Source of the DNA: an uncultured Sphingorhabdus sp.
Lineage (GTDB): Bacteria; Pseudomonadota; Alphaproteobacteria; Sphingomonadales; Sphingomonadaceae
Length of the DNA: 64,000 bases
Assembly (NCBI GenBank): GCA_937873665.1
Contig: CALMYW010000394.1
Span: forward strand, 62,001-126,000
Direction of reading: 5' to 3'
A program made the translations under genes and the position numbers. A model generated the notes under the pieces. It did not search any database. It saw only the letters and a program-made list of their open reading frames with translations, and had not been told where the DNA came from. This document shows, one piece after another, positions 28,892-37,437 of this stretch; position 1 is the stretch's first letter; each line of letters begins with the position of its first letter.

Positions 28892-29182
28892 ATGTCGTTC
28901 CTGAAAACCCTGTTCTGGGTGATCTTCCTCGTAGGCTTTGCGGTGTTTGCAGTGAACAACTGGCACCCAGTATCGATGAAGTTGTGGAACGGCCTGTGGC
29001 TCGACAGCAAATTGCCTGCGGTCATCGGCGCCAGCTTCCTGCTGGGCTTCGTGCCGCTATGGATTTGGCACCGCGCGATCCAATACCGGCTGACGCGCCG
29101 CATCGCGACGCTGGAGAGCGGCGCGAAGACCATGGCGGCCAATTTCACGCCCACCAGTGCGACACAGGGAACATCAGCATGA
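28892..29182 (+). CDS. LapA/DUF1049-type inner membrane protein
   Basis: 96 residues with two membrane spans (about 5-24 and 42-62) and a basic C-terminal stretch with a coiled-coil tendency (YRLTRRIATLESGAKTM), the pattern of LapA/YciS-family proteins. In gammaproteobacteria the homologue works in lipopolysaccharide assembly control; the role here is inferred. AAAGGAGAA precedes the ATG. It ends in an ATGA overlap with pyrF, an association common in alphaproteobacteria. Confidence 0.85.
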   Translation: MSFLKTLFWVIFLVGFAVFAVNNWHPVSMKLWNGLWLDSKLPAVIGASFLLGFVPLWIWHRAIQYRLTRRIATLESGAKTMAANFTPTSATQGTSA

Positions 29183-29853
29183 GCAACCCTGTCTATGTCG
29201 CAATCGACACGCCGCTGCTCGATGATGCGCTCGATCTTGTGCGTAAAGTGAAGGCGCATGTTGGAGGGGTGAAACTCGGCCTCGAATTCTTTTGCGCTAA
29301 TGGGCATCATGGCGTGCATGAAGTGCAGAAACTGGGCCTTCCCATCTTCCTTGATTTGAAACTGCACGACATTCCCAACACCGTGGCCAAGGCGATGCAG
29401 GCGATCAATACGCTCGAACCCGCGATCGTTACTATCCACGCCAGTGGCGGACGCGCAATGATGGAGGATGCCAAGGCCGCCGCCGGTTCGCACACCAAGG
29501 TGGTGGGGGTGACGGTGCTCACCAGCTTAGACGATCACGATCTCAATCGCGTTGGTGTGCCTGACGATCCACACACGCAGGTCGAACGCCTCGCCGCATT
29601 GGCGCAAGAGGCGGGGCTCGACGGCATTGTCTGCTCGGGTCATGAGGTGAAATCGGCGCGCAAGGCGTGGAAAGACGGATTTTTCGTCGTTCCCGGACTA
29701 CGCCCTGCCGGCGCCAGCACCGCCGACCAGAAACGCATCGTCACGCCGCGCCAAGCGCGAGACGATGGTGCCAGCGTGTTGGTGATAGGTCGCCCGATCA
29801 CCAAGGCGGAGGATCCCGATGCAGCAGCGCGGGCGCTTGTGGGGACGCTTTAG
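29179..29853 (+). CDS. pyrF: Orotidine 5'-phosphate decarboxylase
   Basis: Last step of UMP synthesis. 224 residues with the (beta/alpha)8 hallmarks: YVAIDTP at the N-terminus, the catalytic D-x-K-x-x-D in FLDLKLHDIPNT and the phosphate-binding end VPGLRPAGA plus VIGRPITKA. The start at 29179 overlaps the lapA-like stop by 4 bases; a much longer frame from 28984 is an artefact. Confidence 0.96.
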   Translation: MSNPVYVAIDTPLLDDALDLVRKVKAHVGGVKLGLEFFCANGHHGVHEVQKLGLPIFLDLKLHDIPNTVAKAMQAINTLEPAIVTIHASGGRAMMEDAKAAAGSHTKVVGVTVLTSLDDHDLNRVGVPDDPHTQVERLAALAQEAGLDGIVCSGHEVKSARKAWKDGFFVVPGLRPAGASTADQKRIVTPRQARDDGASVLVIGRPITKAEDPDAAARALVGTL

Positions 29854-29857
29854 CTAT

Positions 29858-30148
29858 ATGCTTTGGTTATACTTAGTATTGCTGTTTCTGTCGGCATGGT
29901 TTGCAGGATTCGCCGTCGGCATTTTGCAATCGAGCTCTTTGCGTAAATCATTGACTGTGTTTCTATTTCTCGTTCCTTCAGTCGCATTTATTGGATGGGG
30001 AGCAATTGGCCAAACTGGTCTTCTCGTTGAAGACACTAACCGCTTTGGCTTAGCCTTCTGGCTTCTTCTGCCCTTACTATTGGCTTGGTTAGCCATTGCG
30101 ATTGCTGGATTTTTGGGAGGAGTACGAAGACGAAGTGCGACACCCTGA
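29858..30148 (+). CDS. Small three-span membrane protein, unknown
   Basis: 96-residue hydrophobic protein beginning MLWLYLVLLFLSAWFAGFAV, with three predicted spans (about 3-22, 29-49, 63-87) and a short Arg-rich end. I do not recognise the family. It starts 4 bases after the pyrF stop and ends 47 bases before trpF; the ribosome site is weak, so coupling to pyrF is likely. Codons are visibly AT-richer than in pyrF and trpF, suggesting a recent arrival or weak selection. Its length, spacing and clean hydrophobic pattern argue that it is real. Confidence 0.6.
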   Translation: MLWLYLVLLFLSAWFAGFAVGILQSSSLRKSLTVFLFLVPSVAFIGWGAIGQTGLLVEDTNRFGLAFWLLLPLLLAWLAIAIAGFLGGVRRRSATP

Positions 30149-30195
30149 AGCAAGTTCAGCATGACGTGCATAATAAGTTGCGCTAGGCGGCTTTC

Positions 30196-30837
30196 ATGCA
30201 AACCCAAATCAAAATCTGCGGCCTTTCGAATGAAGCTGCCATTGATGCTGCGGCTGAGGCTGGCGCAACACATATCGGCCTTGTGCATTTTGAAAAAAGC
30301 CAGCGCCATGTGAGCCTTGAACTCGCTGCCGCCCTTCGGATGCGCACGCCGCCGAGCCTCAAAGTCGTGCTGCTCTTGGTGAACGCCGATCCGGAACTGA
30401 CCGACAAGGCGCTGAACATGGTGCGCCCCGATGTCGTTCAATTTCATGGCACCGAAACGCCTGAATGGCTCAAGCTTGTTCGCGAGCATAGCGAGGCTGA
30501 AATCTGGAAGGCGATCGGCCTGAAAGACCGGCAGACGCTTGTGAATTCGGATCGTTTCGCAGGCGTTGCCGACCGGTTGTTGTTCGATGCCCCGGCGCAA
30601 GCGCTTCCCGGCGGGACAGGCACCCGCGTCGACTGGTCGCTTTTGAGCCGTTTCGAACATCGCACACCCTGGGGGCTGGCTGGCGGGCTGGCGCCCGACA
30701 ATGTCACCGAGGCGCTTCGCATCACGCGCGCGCCGTTGGTTGATGTTTCTTCAGGTGTCGAAAGCGCTCCCGGCGTCAAGGATGTGGACAAGATTGCGGC
30801 CTTCTGCCAAGCGGTCCGCGATTATGACAAAGCCTGA
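30196..30837 (+). CDS. trpF: Phosphoribosylanthranilate isomerase
   Basis: Tryptophan pathway isomerase of the (beta/alpha)8 class. 213 residues with the catalytic Cys in [22 protein letters not shown], the catalytic Asp in LLFDAP, and the phosphate-binding [10 protein letters not shown] and VDVSSGVE segments. It overlaps trpB by 14 bases. trpF-trpB-trpA is the common alphaproteobacterial order. Confidence 0.96.
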   Translation: MQTQIKICGLSNEAAIDAAAEAGATHIGLVHFEKSQRHVSLELAAALRMRTPPSLKVVLLLVNADPELTDKALNMVRPDVVQFHGTETPEWLKLVREHSEAEIWKAIGLKDRQTLVNSDRFAGVADRLLFDAPAQALPGGTGTRVDWSLLSRFEHRTPWGLAGGLAPDNVTEALRITRAPLVDVSSGVESAPGVKDVDKIAAFCQAVRDYDKA

Positions 30838-32065
30838 TACAAACCTGAACTCTTTCATGAACCAGCCTGACGAGCGCGGGCATTTTGGCCAGTTTGGCGG
30901 CCGCTATGTCGCCGAAACGCTGATGCCGCTGATCCTCGATCTGGAGCGGGAATATCGTGCGGCGCAGGCCGATCCGGAATTCCACGCGCAGCTTGACGAC
31001 CTGCTCAAACATTATGTCGGCCGCCCCTCCCCGCTATATTATGCCGAACGGCTGACCGAGGAATTGCGCAAAGGCGCGCCCGCCGGAAAAGGGGCGCAAG
31101 TCTGGTTCAAGCGCGACGAGCTGAACCATACCGGCGCGCACAAGATCAACAATTGCATCGGCCAGATCCTGCTCGCTATCCGCATGGGCAAAACGCGGAT
31201 CATTGCCGAGACCGGCGCGGGCCAGCATGGCGTTGCCACCGCCACCGTCTGCGCACGCTTCGGCCTGCCCTGCGTCATCTATATGGGCGCGAAGGATGTC
31301 GAGCGGCAGCAGCCCAATGTGTTCCGCATGAAGCTGCTCGGCGCGGAAGTCATTCCGGTCACGTCAGGCGCGAATACGCTGAAAGACGCGATGAATGAGG
31401 CGCTGCGCGACTGGGTCGCGAATGTGCACGACACCTTCTACATCATCGGCACTGCCGCAGGCCCGCATCCCTATCCCGAACTGGTCCGCGATTTCCAAAG
31501 CGTGATCGGCAAGGAAGCGCGCGCGCAGATGCTCGAACGCACCGGTCGCCTGCCCGACCTTTTGGTCGCAGCGATTGGCGGTGGATCAAACGCGATCGGG
31601 CTGTTCCACCCCTTCCTCGACGATGCCGAAGTCGCAATGCTCGGCATCGAAGCGGCAGGGCATGGCCTCGACAAGGAACATGCCGCATCACTTGCGGGCG
31701 GACGCCCAGGCATCCTCCACGGCAACAAGACCTATTTGCTGCAGGATGAGGACGGCCAGATCGCCGAGGCGCACTCGATTTCGGCTGGTCTGGACTATCC
31801 CGGCATCGGGCCGGAGCATAGCTGGCTCAAGGAAATCGGCCGTGTGCGTTACGACAGCGTGACCGACACCGAGGCACTGGAAGGCTTCCAGCTGCTCTGC
31901 CGCACGGAAGGCATCATTCCCGCGCTGGAGCCTTCGCATGCAATTGCAGCGGTGGCGCGCGAAGCGGCGAAGATGGACCGCGACCAGATCATCCTCGCCA
32001 ATCTGTGCGGGCGTGGGGACAAGGATATCTTCACCGTGGCCGAGGCTTTGGGAGAGAAGATGTGA
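30824..32065 (+). CDS. trpB: Tryptophan synthase beta chain
   Basis: PLP enzyme joining indole and serine. 413 residues with [17 protein letters not shown], the Schiff-base lysine in [22 protein letters not shown] and the phosphate-binding [10 protein letters not shown]. The ATG at 30824 lies inside trpF; the longer frame from 30701 is not used. The stop overlaps the GTG start of the small ORF at 32062. Confidence 0.97.
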   Translation: MTKPDTNLNSFMNQPDERGHFGQFGGRYVAETLMPLILDLEREYRAAQADPEFHAQLDDLLKHYVGRPSPLYYAERLTEELRKGAPAGKGAQVWFKRDELNHTGAHKINNCIGQILLAIRMGKTRIIAETGAGQHGVATATVCARFGLPCVIYMGAKDVERQQPNVFRMKLLGAEVIPVTSGANTLKDAMNEALRDWVANVHDTFYIIGTAAGPHPYPELVRDFQSVIGKEARAQMLERTGRLPDLLVAAIGGGSNAIGLFHPFLDDAEVAMLGIEAAGHGLDKEHAASLAGGRPGILHGNKTYLLQDEDGQIAEAHSISAGLDYPGIGPEHSWLKEIGRVRYDSVTDTEALEGFQLLCRTEGIIPALEPSHAIAAVAREAAKMDRDQIILANLCGRGDKDIFTVAEALGEKM

Positions 32066-32250
32066 CTTTCCAGCCACGGCAAGCGTTGAAAATGTTTGTG
32101 ATTGTTCTGCCAGCAATTTTATTGCTCCGTTATGTTGCGCATGAATTCGGCCTTATTAGTTGGGTGTGGCAAAAGCCTGCCTGGCAAACTGTTGCTTTTG
32201 CTGTTTTGCTCTCGGTTGCATTGACCGCGCATAGAAAATCGATGACATGA
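32062..32250 (+). CDS. 62-residue membrane protein coupled between trpB and trpA
   Basis: Unrecognised small protein starting at GTG 32062, with GGAGAG 5 bases upstream inside trpB. GTGA joins it to trpB and ATGA joins it to trpA, so all three would be translated in a coupled chain. Two hydrophobic stretches (about residues 11-28 and 41-56) are separated by a short loop with two Trp ([11 protein letters not shown]); the ends are basic. Its DNA is clearly AT-richer than trpB and trpA. trpA lacks a good ribosome site of its own, so this ORF may deliver ribosomes to trpA. A shorter start at ATG 32091 is possible. Confidence 0.6.
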   Translation: MTFQPRQALKMFVIVLPAILLLRYVAHEFGLISWVWQKPAWQTVAFAVLLSVALTAHRKSMT

Positions 32251-33029
32251 GCCGCCTCTCCTTCGCCTTCCCCGCTAGCCGCGCCGCCCTCGTCACCTTC
32301 ATCACCGCAGGTGATGGCGATACCGCCGCCAATCTCGACGCGCTGGTTGCGGGCGGCGCCGATGTGATTGAACTCGGCATGCCATTCACCGATCCTATGG
32401 CCGACGGCCCTGCGATCCAGAAGGCGAATATCCGCAGCCTGGGGGCCGGCACCACCACGGCGGATATTTTTGCCATCGCTACCGCCTTCCGCGCGCGACA
32501 CCCGAACGTCCCGCTGGTGCTGATGGGTTATGCCAATCCGATGACGATCCGCGGGCCCGAATGGTTCGCCGCCGAATGCGTCAAGGCAGGTGTCGATGGC
32601 GTGATCTGCGTCGACATTCCGCCCGAGGAGGATGCCGAGCTTGGCCCTGCCCTGCGCAGCGCAGGTGTTGACCTGATCCGCCTCGCCACTCCCACTACCG
32701 ATGCCGCGCGCCTGCCCGCCGTGCTCAATGGCTCCAGCGGCTTTCTTTATTATGTCTCGGTTGCGGGCATCACCGGTCTGCAACAGGCCGCGCAAGCGAG
32801 CATCGAGGATGCCGTCGCACGCCTCAAGGCCGCAACCGACATTCCCGTCGCTGTGGGCTTCGGTGTGCGTACCCCCGAACAGGCCGCCGCGATTGCCAAG
32901 GTGGCGGATGGGGTCGTTGTTGGCTCGGCCATTGTCGAAATCATCGCACAACATGGCCGCGATGCCGCTGGCCCGGTGCGCGATTATGTGGCTTCGTTGA
33001 AAGCGGCTATCAATTCCGCGCGTAGCTAA
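32247..33029 (+). CDS. trpA: Tryptophan synthase alpha chain
   Basis: Releases indole from indole-3-glycerol phosphate and passes it to TrpB. 260 residues with the family signature VIELGMPFTDPMADGPAIQ (catalytic Glu and Asp both present: ELG and DPMADG), LMGYANPM and the phosphate-binding VGFGVRTPEQ plus VVGSAIVE. The start overlaps the stop of the 62-residue membrane ORF instead of that of trpB. Confidence 0.97.
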   Translation: MSRLSFAFPASRAALVTFITAGDGDTAANLDALVAGGADVIELGMPFTDPMADGPAIQKANIRSLGAGTTTADIFAIATAFRARHPNVPLVLMGYANPMTIRGPEWFAAECVKAGVDGVICVDIPPEEDAELGPALRSAGVDLIRLATPTTDAARLPAVLNGSSGFLYYVSVAGITGLQQAAQASIEDAVARLKAATDIPVAVGFGVRTPEQAAAIAKVADGVVVGSAIVEIIAQHGRDAAGPVRDYVASLKAAINSARS

Positions 33030-33037
33030 TTACAAAA

Positions 33038-33119
33038 CCGTAGTGCTGAGCCTGTCGAAGCACGCTTTTCAGCATAGCGCCTTGCCCAAAGGCGCCCTTC
33101 GACAGGCTCAGGGCTACGG
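33038..33119. repeat. REPIN-like paired palindrome between trpA and accD
   Basis: Two 23-bp arms (33038-33060 and 33097-33119) sharing CTGAGCCTGTCGAAG are inverted with 2 mismatches. The 36-base centre holds an inner hairpin GCGCCTT-GCCCA-AAGGCGC (33077-33095). The arm sequence is of the kind dispersed in many copies in proteobacterial genomes. Confidence 0.75.
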
Positions 33120-33146
33120 TGAAATTTCAAGGGTAGGTTGAAAACA

Positions 33147-34001
33147 ATGAACTGGGTCACCCGCGTCCGCAACGCCATCCCCTTCATCGCCAAGCGCGAG
33201 ACGGCGGAAACATTGTGGCACAAGTGCAAGGGCTGCAACACGATGATCTTCCTCAAGGAATATGAGGAAAACCAGTCGGTCTGCCCGAAATGCGATTTCC
33301 ATGGACGCATAGGTCCGGCGGAACGCTTTGCCGCGATTTTTGATGCCGACAGCTTCACCGTGCTGCCCATGCCACGCGTCGTTGAAGACCCGCTGAAGTT
33401 CAAGGACAGCAAGAAATATCCCGACCGGATCAAGGCCGCCCGCGCCGCCACTGGTGAGCAAGACGCGATGGTCAGCGCGCGCGGCACAATCGATGGCCAT
33501 GCCGCCGTCGTCAGCGTTCAGGATTTCGCCTTCATGGGCGGATCGATGGGCATGGCGGTGGGCGAAGCCTTTATCGCTGCAGCACAGGAAGCGCTGAAGG
33601 CCAAATGCCCCTATGTGATCTTTACCGCCGCTGGCGGCGCACGCATGCAGGAAGGTATTCTCAGCCTGATGCAGATGCCGCGCACAACGGTCGCGATCCA
33701 GATGCTGCGCGAGGCCGGCCTGCCATATATCGTCGTGCTGACGGACCCCACCACGGGCGGTGTTACAGCGAGCTATGCGATGCTCGGCGATATCCAGATT
33801 GCGGAGCCCGGTGCGCTTATCGGCTTTGCCGGACAGCGCGTGATCGAACAGACGATCCGCGAAAAATTGCCCGAAGGCTTCCAACGCGCCGAATATCTGC
33901 TCGACCATGGCATGGTAGATATGGTGACGCACCGACATGAGTTGAAAACCACGCTGGCGCGTTTGGTCGATTATCTGACCGCCGGTAAGAAGGCGGCTTG
34001 A
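33147..34001 (+). CDS. accD: Acetyl-CoA carboxylase carboxyltransferase subunit beta
   Basis: Transfers the carboxyl group from biotin to acetyl-CoA in fatty acid synthesis, with AccA. 284 residues: zinc ribbon C27-x2-C30 and C46-x2-C49 ([15 protein letters not shown]), then the crotonase-like carboxyltransferase domain with [19 protein letters not shown] and [12 protein letters not shown]. The ATG at 33147, preceded by AAGGGTAGG, is used; a TTG 9 bases upstream is in frame. Normally followed directly by folC; here a GIY-YIG cassette separates them. Confidence 0.96.
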   Translation: MNWVTRVRNAIPFIAKRETAETLWHKCKGCNTMIFLKEYEENQSVCPKCDFHGRIGPAERFAAIFDADSFTVLPMPRVVEDPLKFKDSKKYPDRIKAARAATGEQDAMVSARGTIDGHAAVVSVQDFAFMGGSMGMAVGEAFIAAAQEALKAKCPYVIFTAAGGARMQEGILSLMQMPRTTVAIQMLREAGLPYIVVLTDPTTGGVTASYAMLGDIQIAEPGALIGFAGQRVIEQTIREKLPEGFQRAEYLLDHGMVDMVTHRHELKTTLARLVDYLTAGKKAA

Positions 34002-34028
34002 GCTTTAGGCGCTTCGATCCGCAGTCAT

Positions 34029-34058
34029 TGTCATTCCCGCGAAAGCGGGAATCCATGG
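34029..34058 (+). repeat. Left 30-bp inverted repeat (ATTCCCGCGAAAGCGGGAAT type)
   Basis: A REP-like palindrome: ATTCCCGC-GAAA-GCGGGAAT with flanks TGTC and CCATGG. The unit is an exact reverse complement of 34365-34394. Confidence 0.85.
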
Positions 34059-34073
34059 CCTGAGCTTTCAAGA

Positions 34074-34328
34074 TTGTACTACGTCTACATTCTGGCCAGC
34101 CAGACCAGAGGGACCACATATATTGGTATCACCAATGACATCAGCCGACGCACTTTTGAGCACCGCGAACAGCTGGTGCAGCGTTTCTCAAAACGTAACC
34201 GAGTAACGCGGCTGATCTATATGGAGCCTTATGAAGATGTTCGCGATGCCATCCAGCGTGAAAAGCAGCTGAAGAAATGGAACAGGGCATGGAAGCTGGA
34301 GCTTATCGAAAAAGCAAACCCGGAATAG
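34074..34328 (+). CDS. Small GIY-YIG nuclease-domain protein
   Basis: 84 residues beginning at TTG 34074 (no ATG is available in frame and no clear ribosome site is seen): YYVYILASQTRGTTYIGITNDISRR matches the GIY-YIG core (YVY and YIG), with the catalytic Arg in ISRR, the following EHRE and a metal-type Glu in MEPYEDVRDAIQREKQLKKW. This is the short, stand-alone UPF0213/YhbQ-like class. It may nick DNA at structured repeats; its position between exact inverted palindromes fits that, but activity is unproven. Confidence 0.85.
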   Translation: MYYVYILASQTRGTTYIGITNDISRRTFEHREQLVQRFSKRNRVTRLIYMEPYEDVRDAIQREKQLKKWNRAWKLELIEKANPE

Positions 34329-34364
34329 TGTGACCTCTGGTTCGATTTAAACCGATCGCTTAGA

Positions 34365-34394
34365 CCATGGATTCCCGCTTTCGCGGGAATGACA
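34365..34394 (-). repeat. Right 30-bp inverted repeat of the GIY-YIG cassette
   Basis: Exact reverse complement of 34029-34058; palindromic core 34371-34390. It ends 25 bases before the folC start. Confidence 0.85.
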
Positions 34395-34419
34395 CAGCAT
34401 GAGAATGGACTAGTCAAAG

Positions 34420-35763
34420 ATGGCCGACCACGCAAAGTCCGATCACCCTGCCGTGCAGGCGCAGCTTGACCGGTTGGCGGCGCTTTCGCCCGGCCGCGAT
34501 ACGCTAGGGCTGGAGCGGATTGCTGCGCTGTGTGAGAGGCTGGGCAATCCACAGGACCGGCTGCCTCCGGTGTTTCATGTCGCAGGGACCAACGGCAAAG
34601 GTTCGACCTGCGCCTTTCTGCGCGGCGCGATCGAGGCGGCAGGCCTCAAATGCCATGTCTATTCCAGTCCGCATCTTGTGCGCTTCAACGAACGGATCAG
34701 GGTTGCAGGCAAGCTGATCGAAGATGAGGCGCTAGCCGAGTTGCTGTCCGAAGTACTCGACCATGCCGAAGGGTTGCAGGCGAGCTTTTTTGAAGTCACC
34801 ACCGCCGTGGCTTTCATGGCCTTCTCCCGCATCCCCGCCGACGCCTGTGTCATCGAAGTTGGCCTGGGAGGGCGGCTCGACGCGACCAATGTGATCAAGA
34901 AACCAGCGGCGTGCGGCATCGCCTCGCTCGGTTTGGACCATGAAGGGTTCCTGCTGGCTCCCGAAGATGGCGTGCCAGAAGACATGGCTCCGCTCGACCG
35001 TATCGCCTTTGAAAAATCGGGCATCGCCAAAGCAGGCGTGCCTCTGGTGACACAGGCCTATCCGGAATCCATGCAGCGAACGATCATCGAGCAAACCAAC
35101 CGCAAAGGCGCGATCCCCACGCTGCGCGGGCGCGATTGGGACGCCGAGGTGCGGGATGGCATGCTTCATTACCATGATGGTCAGGAACATCTCTGTTTGC
35201 CTCTGCCGACCATGGCTGGAAGGCATCAGGTCGACAATGCAGCACTTGCTGTTGCAATGCTGAAGCACCAGTCGCGGATTTCGATTCCGCGTGATGCGAT
35301 TGCCAAGGCCTTGGAAACCACCCGATGGCCTGCGCGGATGCAGCGCCTCTCGGTCGGCCCCTTGGTCGATATGCTGCCAGATGGCAGCGAATTGTGGCTC
35401 GATGGTGGACACAATCCGGATGCGGGGATCGCCTTGGCGAAGACACTGGCAGGTCCAGACAAGGTTCATGTCATTTGCGGGCTTTTGAAGAACAAGGATG
35501 CTTTGGGCTTTTTGACACCCTTTGCAGACAAAATTGCGGGCTTTCAGGCTGTACCCATTCCAGGGCATGAGCATCATGATCCCAAAGACCTATGCCGGTG
35601 GGCGCACGAGTTTCTCGGCATCGTTGACGCCCAGCCGTCATCTTCGATTACCGCCGCATTGGAACGAACTGCCAAAACGAACAAGGCCCAACGCGTTCTG
35701 GTCTGCGGCTCGCTGTACCTCGCGGGCGAGGTTCTGCGTCTGAATGACGAAGTGCCTGACTAA
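34420..35763 (+). CDS. folC: Bifunctional folylpolyglutamate synthase / dihydrofolate synthase
   Basis: ATP-dependent Mur-ligase-like enzyme that glutamylates dihydropteroate and folates. 447 residues with the P-loop HVAGTNGKGSTCAFL, SPHLVRFNERIR, FFEVTTAVAF, EVGLGGRLDATNV and WLDGGHNPDAG of the family. Partner of accD in the usual accD-folC operon. The stop codon shares bases CTAA with the stop of the convergent AmpG-like gene. Confidence 0.95.
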   Translation: MADHAKSDHPAVQAQLDRLAALSPGRDTLGLERIAALCERLGNPQDRLPPVFHVAGTNGKGSTCAFLRGAIEAAGLKCHVYSSPHLVRFNERIRVAGKLIEDEALAELLSEVLDHAEGLQASFFEVTTAVAFMAFSRIPADACVIEVGLGGRLDATNVIKKPAACGIASLGLDHEGFLLAPEDGVPEDMAPLDRIAFEKSGIAKAGVPLVTQAYPESMQRTIIEQTNRKGAIPTLRGRDWDAEVRDGMLHYHDGQEHLCLPLPTMAGRHQVDNAALAVAMLKHQSRISIPRDAIAKALETTRWPARMQRLSVGPLVDMLPDGSELWLDGGHNPDAGIALAKTLAGPDKVHVICGLLKNKDALGFLTPFADKIAGFQAVPIPGHEHHDPKDLCRWAHEFLGIVDAQPSSSITAALERTAKTNKAQRVLVCGSLYLAGEVLRLNDEVPD

Positions 35764-37316
35764 GCTGCCGTTGCAGCCTTGCCCTTCCAGGCCAGTAAAC
35801 CACCTGCCGCCAGCACAGCTGCAAAAATAGCGGTGATGTTGTTAGCCAGTTCCAGCGGCTGCGATAACAGCAGACCAACGAGCCCGATTACAACAAGCAG
35901 GAAACCAGTGATGCGCAAGGCTCCCACAGGTTCCTTCAGCACCTTTTCATCGACGCCGTCTGTCTGCCGCATATTCTGGACGACATAGCCTTTGCTCCAC
36001 AGCACCCACAGCAGGATCATGCCAGGAATGGCCGCAACCACGGTGAACCCCCAGAAACCGACCCAACCCACCTTATCGGCGATAATGCCCGCGGGACCTG
36101 CCATAAAAGTGCGCCCGACACCGGCAAAGGAGGAGAGCAGCGCAAACTGTGTCGCGGTATAAGCAATGCTCGACAGGCCGGATAGATAGGTAGTGAAAAC
36201 CGTTAGCCCGATACCGCTTGTGATATTTTCGGTGCAGATCGCTGCGACCATCATCCAGTAATTGTTACCGGTAGCGGCGAGAATCATGAACATGACGTTC
36301 GAGAACATCATCATCAGACCCGATATGAGAAGCGCCCGTCCCATGCCCAACCAGAGTATGAATGGCGCGCCCAAAGCCGAACCAACGATCAGCGCGCCAT
36401 AGCCCCAAAATTTGTTGGCCGTGATGTAGTCAGTATCCGAAAACCCGACATCAACGATCATCGGACCAAGCATCGCCTGCCCCATCGCGTCGCCCACCTT
36501 GTAAACCAGTACAAAGCCAAGGATCAGGAATGCCCCGTGGCGCGACATGAATTCGCGGAACGGATTGACCACTGTTTCCTTGAGCCATTGTCCAGCGGTC
36601 ATCCCGGCCGCCTCGGCATAGCGATCGACGAACTTTCCCGGTCCGATAATAAATGCGCCAATGATCGCCGGAATGATGCAAAATGCCGTCAAACCATAAG
36701 CCGTCGCCCAACCCAGGCCCAGACCTTCGGCAGATGCAAAATAAATGGTTCCTGCCCCGGCGATCAGATTTCCCGTCCGATAGCCAAACTGGTTGGTGGC
36801 GGTTCCGTGCGCAAACTCTTCCTCATCAAGAATTTCGATACGATAGGCGTCGATAACAATGTCTTGCGTTGCAGACAGAAAGGCGACAACAAACGCCCAG
36901 AAGGCAAAAATCCCCAAACTGCCAGGCTGCGGATTGCTGGCACCCAATTGCCAGATGGCGAAAAAGAGGAAGGTCTGGACAAAAAACAGCCACGCCCTGC
37001 GCTGACCAAACATCTTGGTCAGGATGGGCAATGGAGTTTTGTCGACCAAGGGCGCCCATAGGAATTTTAGGGTGTAGGGCAATGTCAGCGCAACCGCAAA
37101 GCCGATGGTCGCTGTGTCAATACCGACTTTCGCCAACCAGAATGTCATGGTCGCGACCAAAAGCGTGAACGGGAAACCGCTCGAAATGCCTAACAGGAAT
37201 GCGACCAACGGCGCTTTACGAAGATAGGGCCGGAACGATTTGATCGTCAGCGCGGCAATGATGACCCCGCCAATAACTGCCGCAAAAATGATAAAGCGGA
37301 TTAAATCAACCGACAT
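35760..37316 (-). CDS. AmpG-like MFS permease (muropeptide type)
   Basis: 518-residue permease with about 14 hydrophobic segments. AFLLGISSGFPFTLLVATMTFWL, TLPYTLKFLWAPLVDK, FLSATQDIVIDAYRIEIL and GYRTGNLIAGAG are strongly AmpG-like; AmpG imports GlcNAc-anhydroMurNAc peptides for cell-wall recycling and beta-lactamase signalling. No ampR or beta-lactamase gene is nearby, so the substrate is inferred from the family. GGGAGGT 5 bases before the ATG at 37316 selects it over the frame start at 37343. Confidence 0.85.
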   Translation of the reverse strand: MSVDLIRFIIFAAVIGGVIIAALTIKSFRPYLRKAPLVAFLLGISSGFPFTLLVATMTFWLAKVGIDTATIGFAVALTLPYTLKFLWAPLVDKTPLPILTKMFGQRRAWLFFVQTFLFFAIWQLGASNPQPGSLGIFAFWAFVVAFLSATQDIVIDAYRIEILDEEEFAHGTATNQFGYRTGNLIAGAGTIYFASAEGLGLGWATAYGLTAFCIIPAIIGAFIIGPGKFVDRYAEAAGMTAGQWLKETVVNPFREFMSRHGAFLILGFVLVYKVGDAMGQAMLGPMIVDVGFSDTDYITANKFWGYGALIVGSALGAPFILWLGMGRALLISGLMMMFSNVMFMILAATGNNYWMMVAAICTENITSGIGLTVFTTYLSGLSSIAYTATQFALLSSFAGVGRTFMAGPAGIIADKVGWVGFWGFTVVAAIPGMILLWVLWSKGYVVQNMRQTDGVDEKVLKEPVGALRITGFLLVVIGLVGLLLSQPLELANNITAIFAAVLAAGGLLAWKGKAATAA

Positions 37317-37437
37317 GCGACCTCCCGATATTCTTGGTACCATGACCTAACGGCAAATTCCTGAACCGCCAATGTCTTTAACCCGTGTGCATTAACAGCG
37401 ACGTGACTTTTGCAACCAAGTCGGGCATGGCGCGCGC

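Larger units (their letters stand above)
34029..34394. mobile_element. Candidate GIY-YIG cassette bounded by exact inverted repeats
   Basis: A 366-bp unit between accD and folC: identical 30-bp inverted ends surround one small GIY-YIG endonuclease gene, and similarity extends about 7 bases inward with 2 mismatches. The endonuclease starts 15 bases inside the left repeat. Seen: the exact repeats, their orientation and the interrupted gene pair. Inferred: that the cassette moves or spreads with the help of the nuclease. No target-site duplication is evident outside the repeats. Confidence 0.5.
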
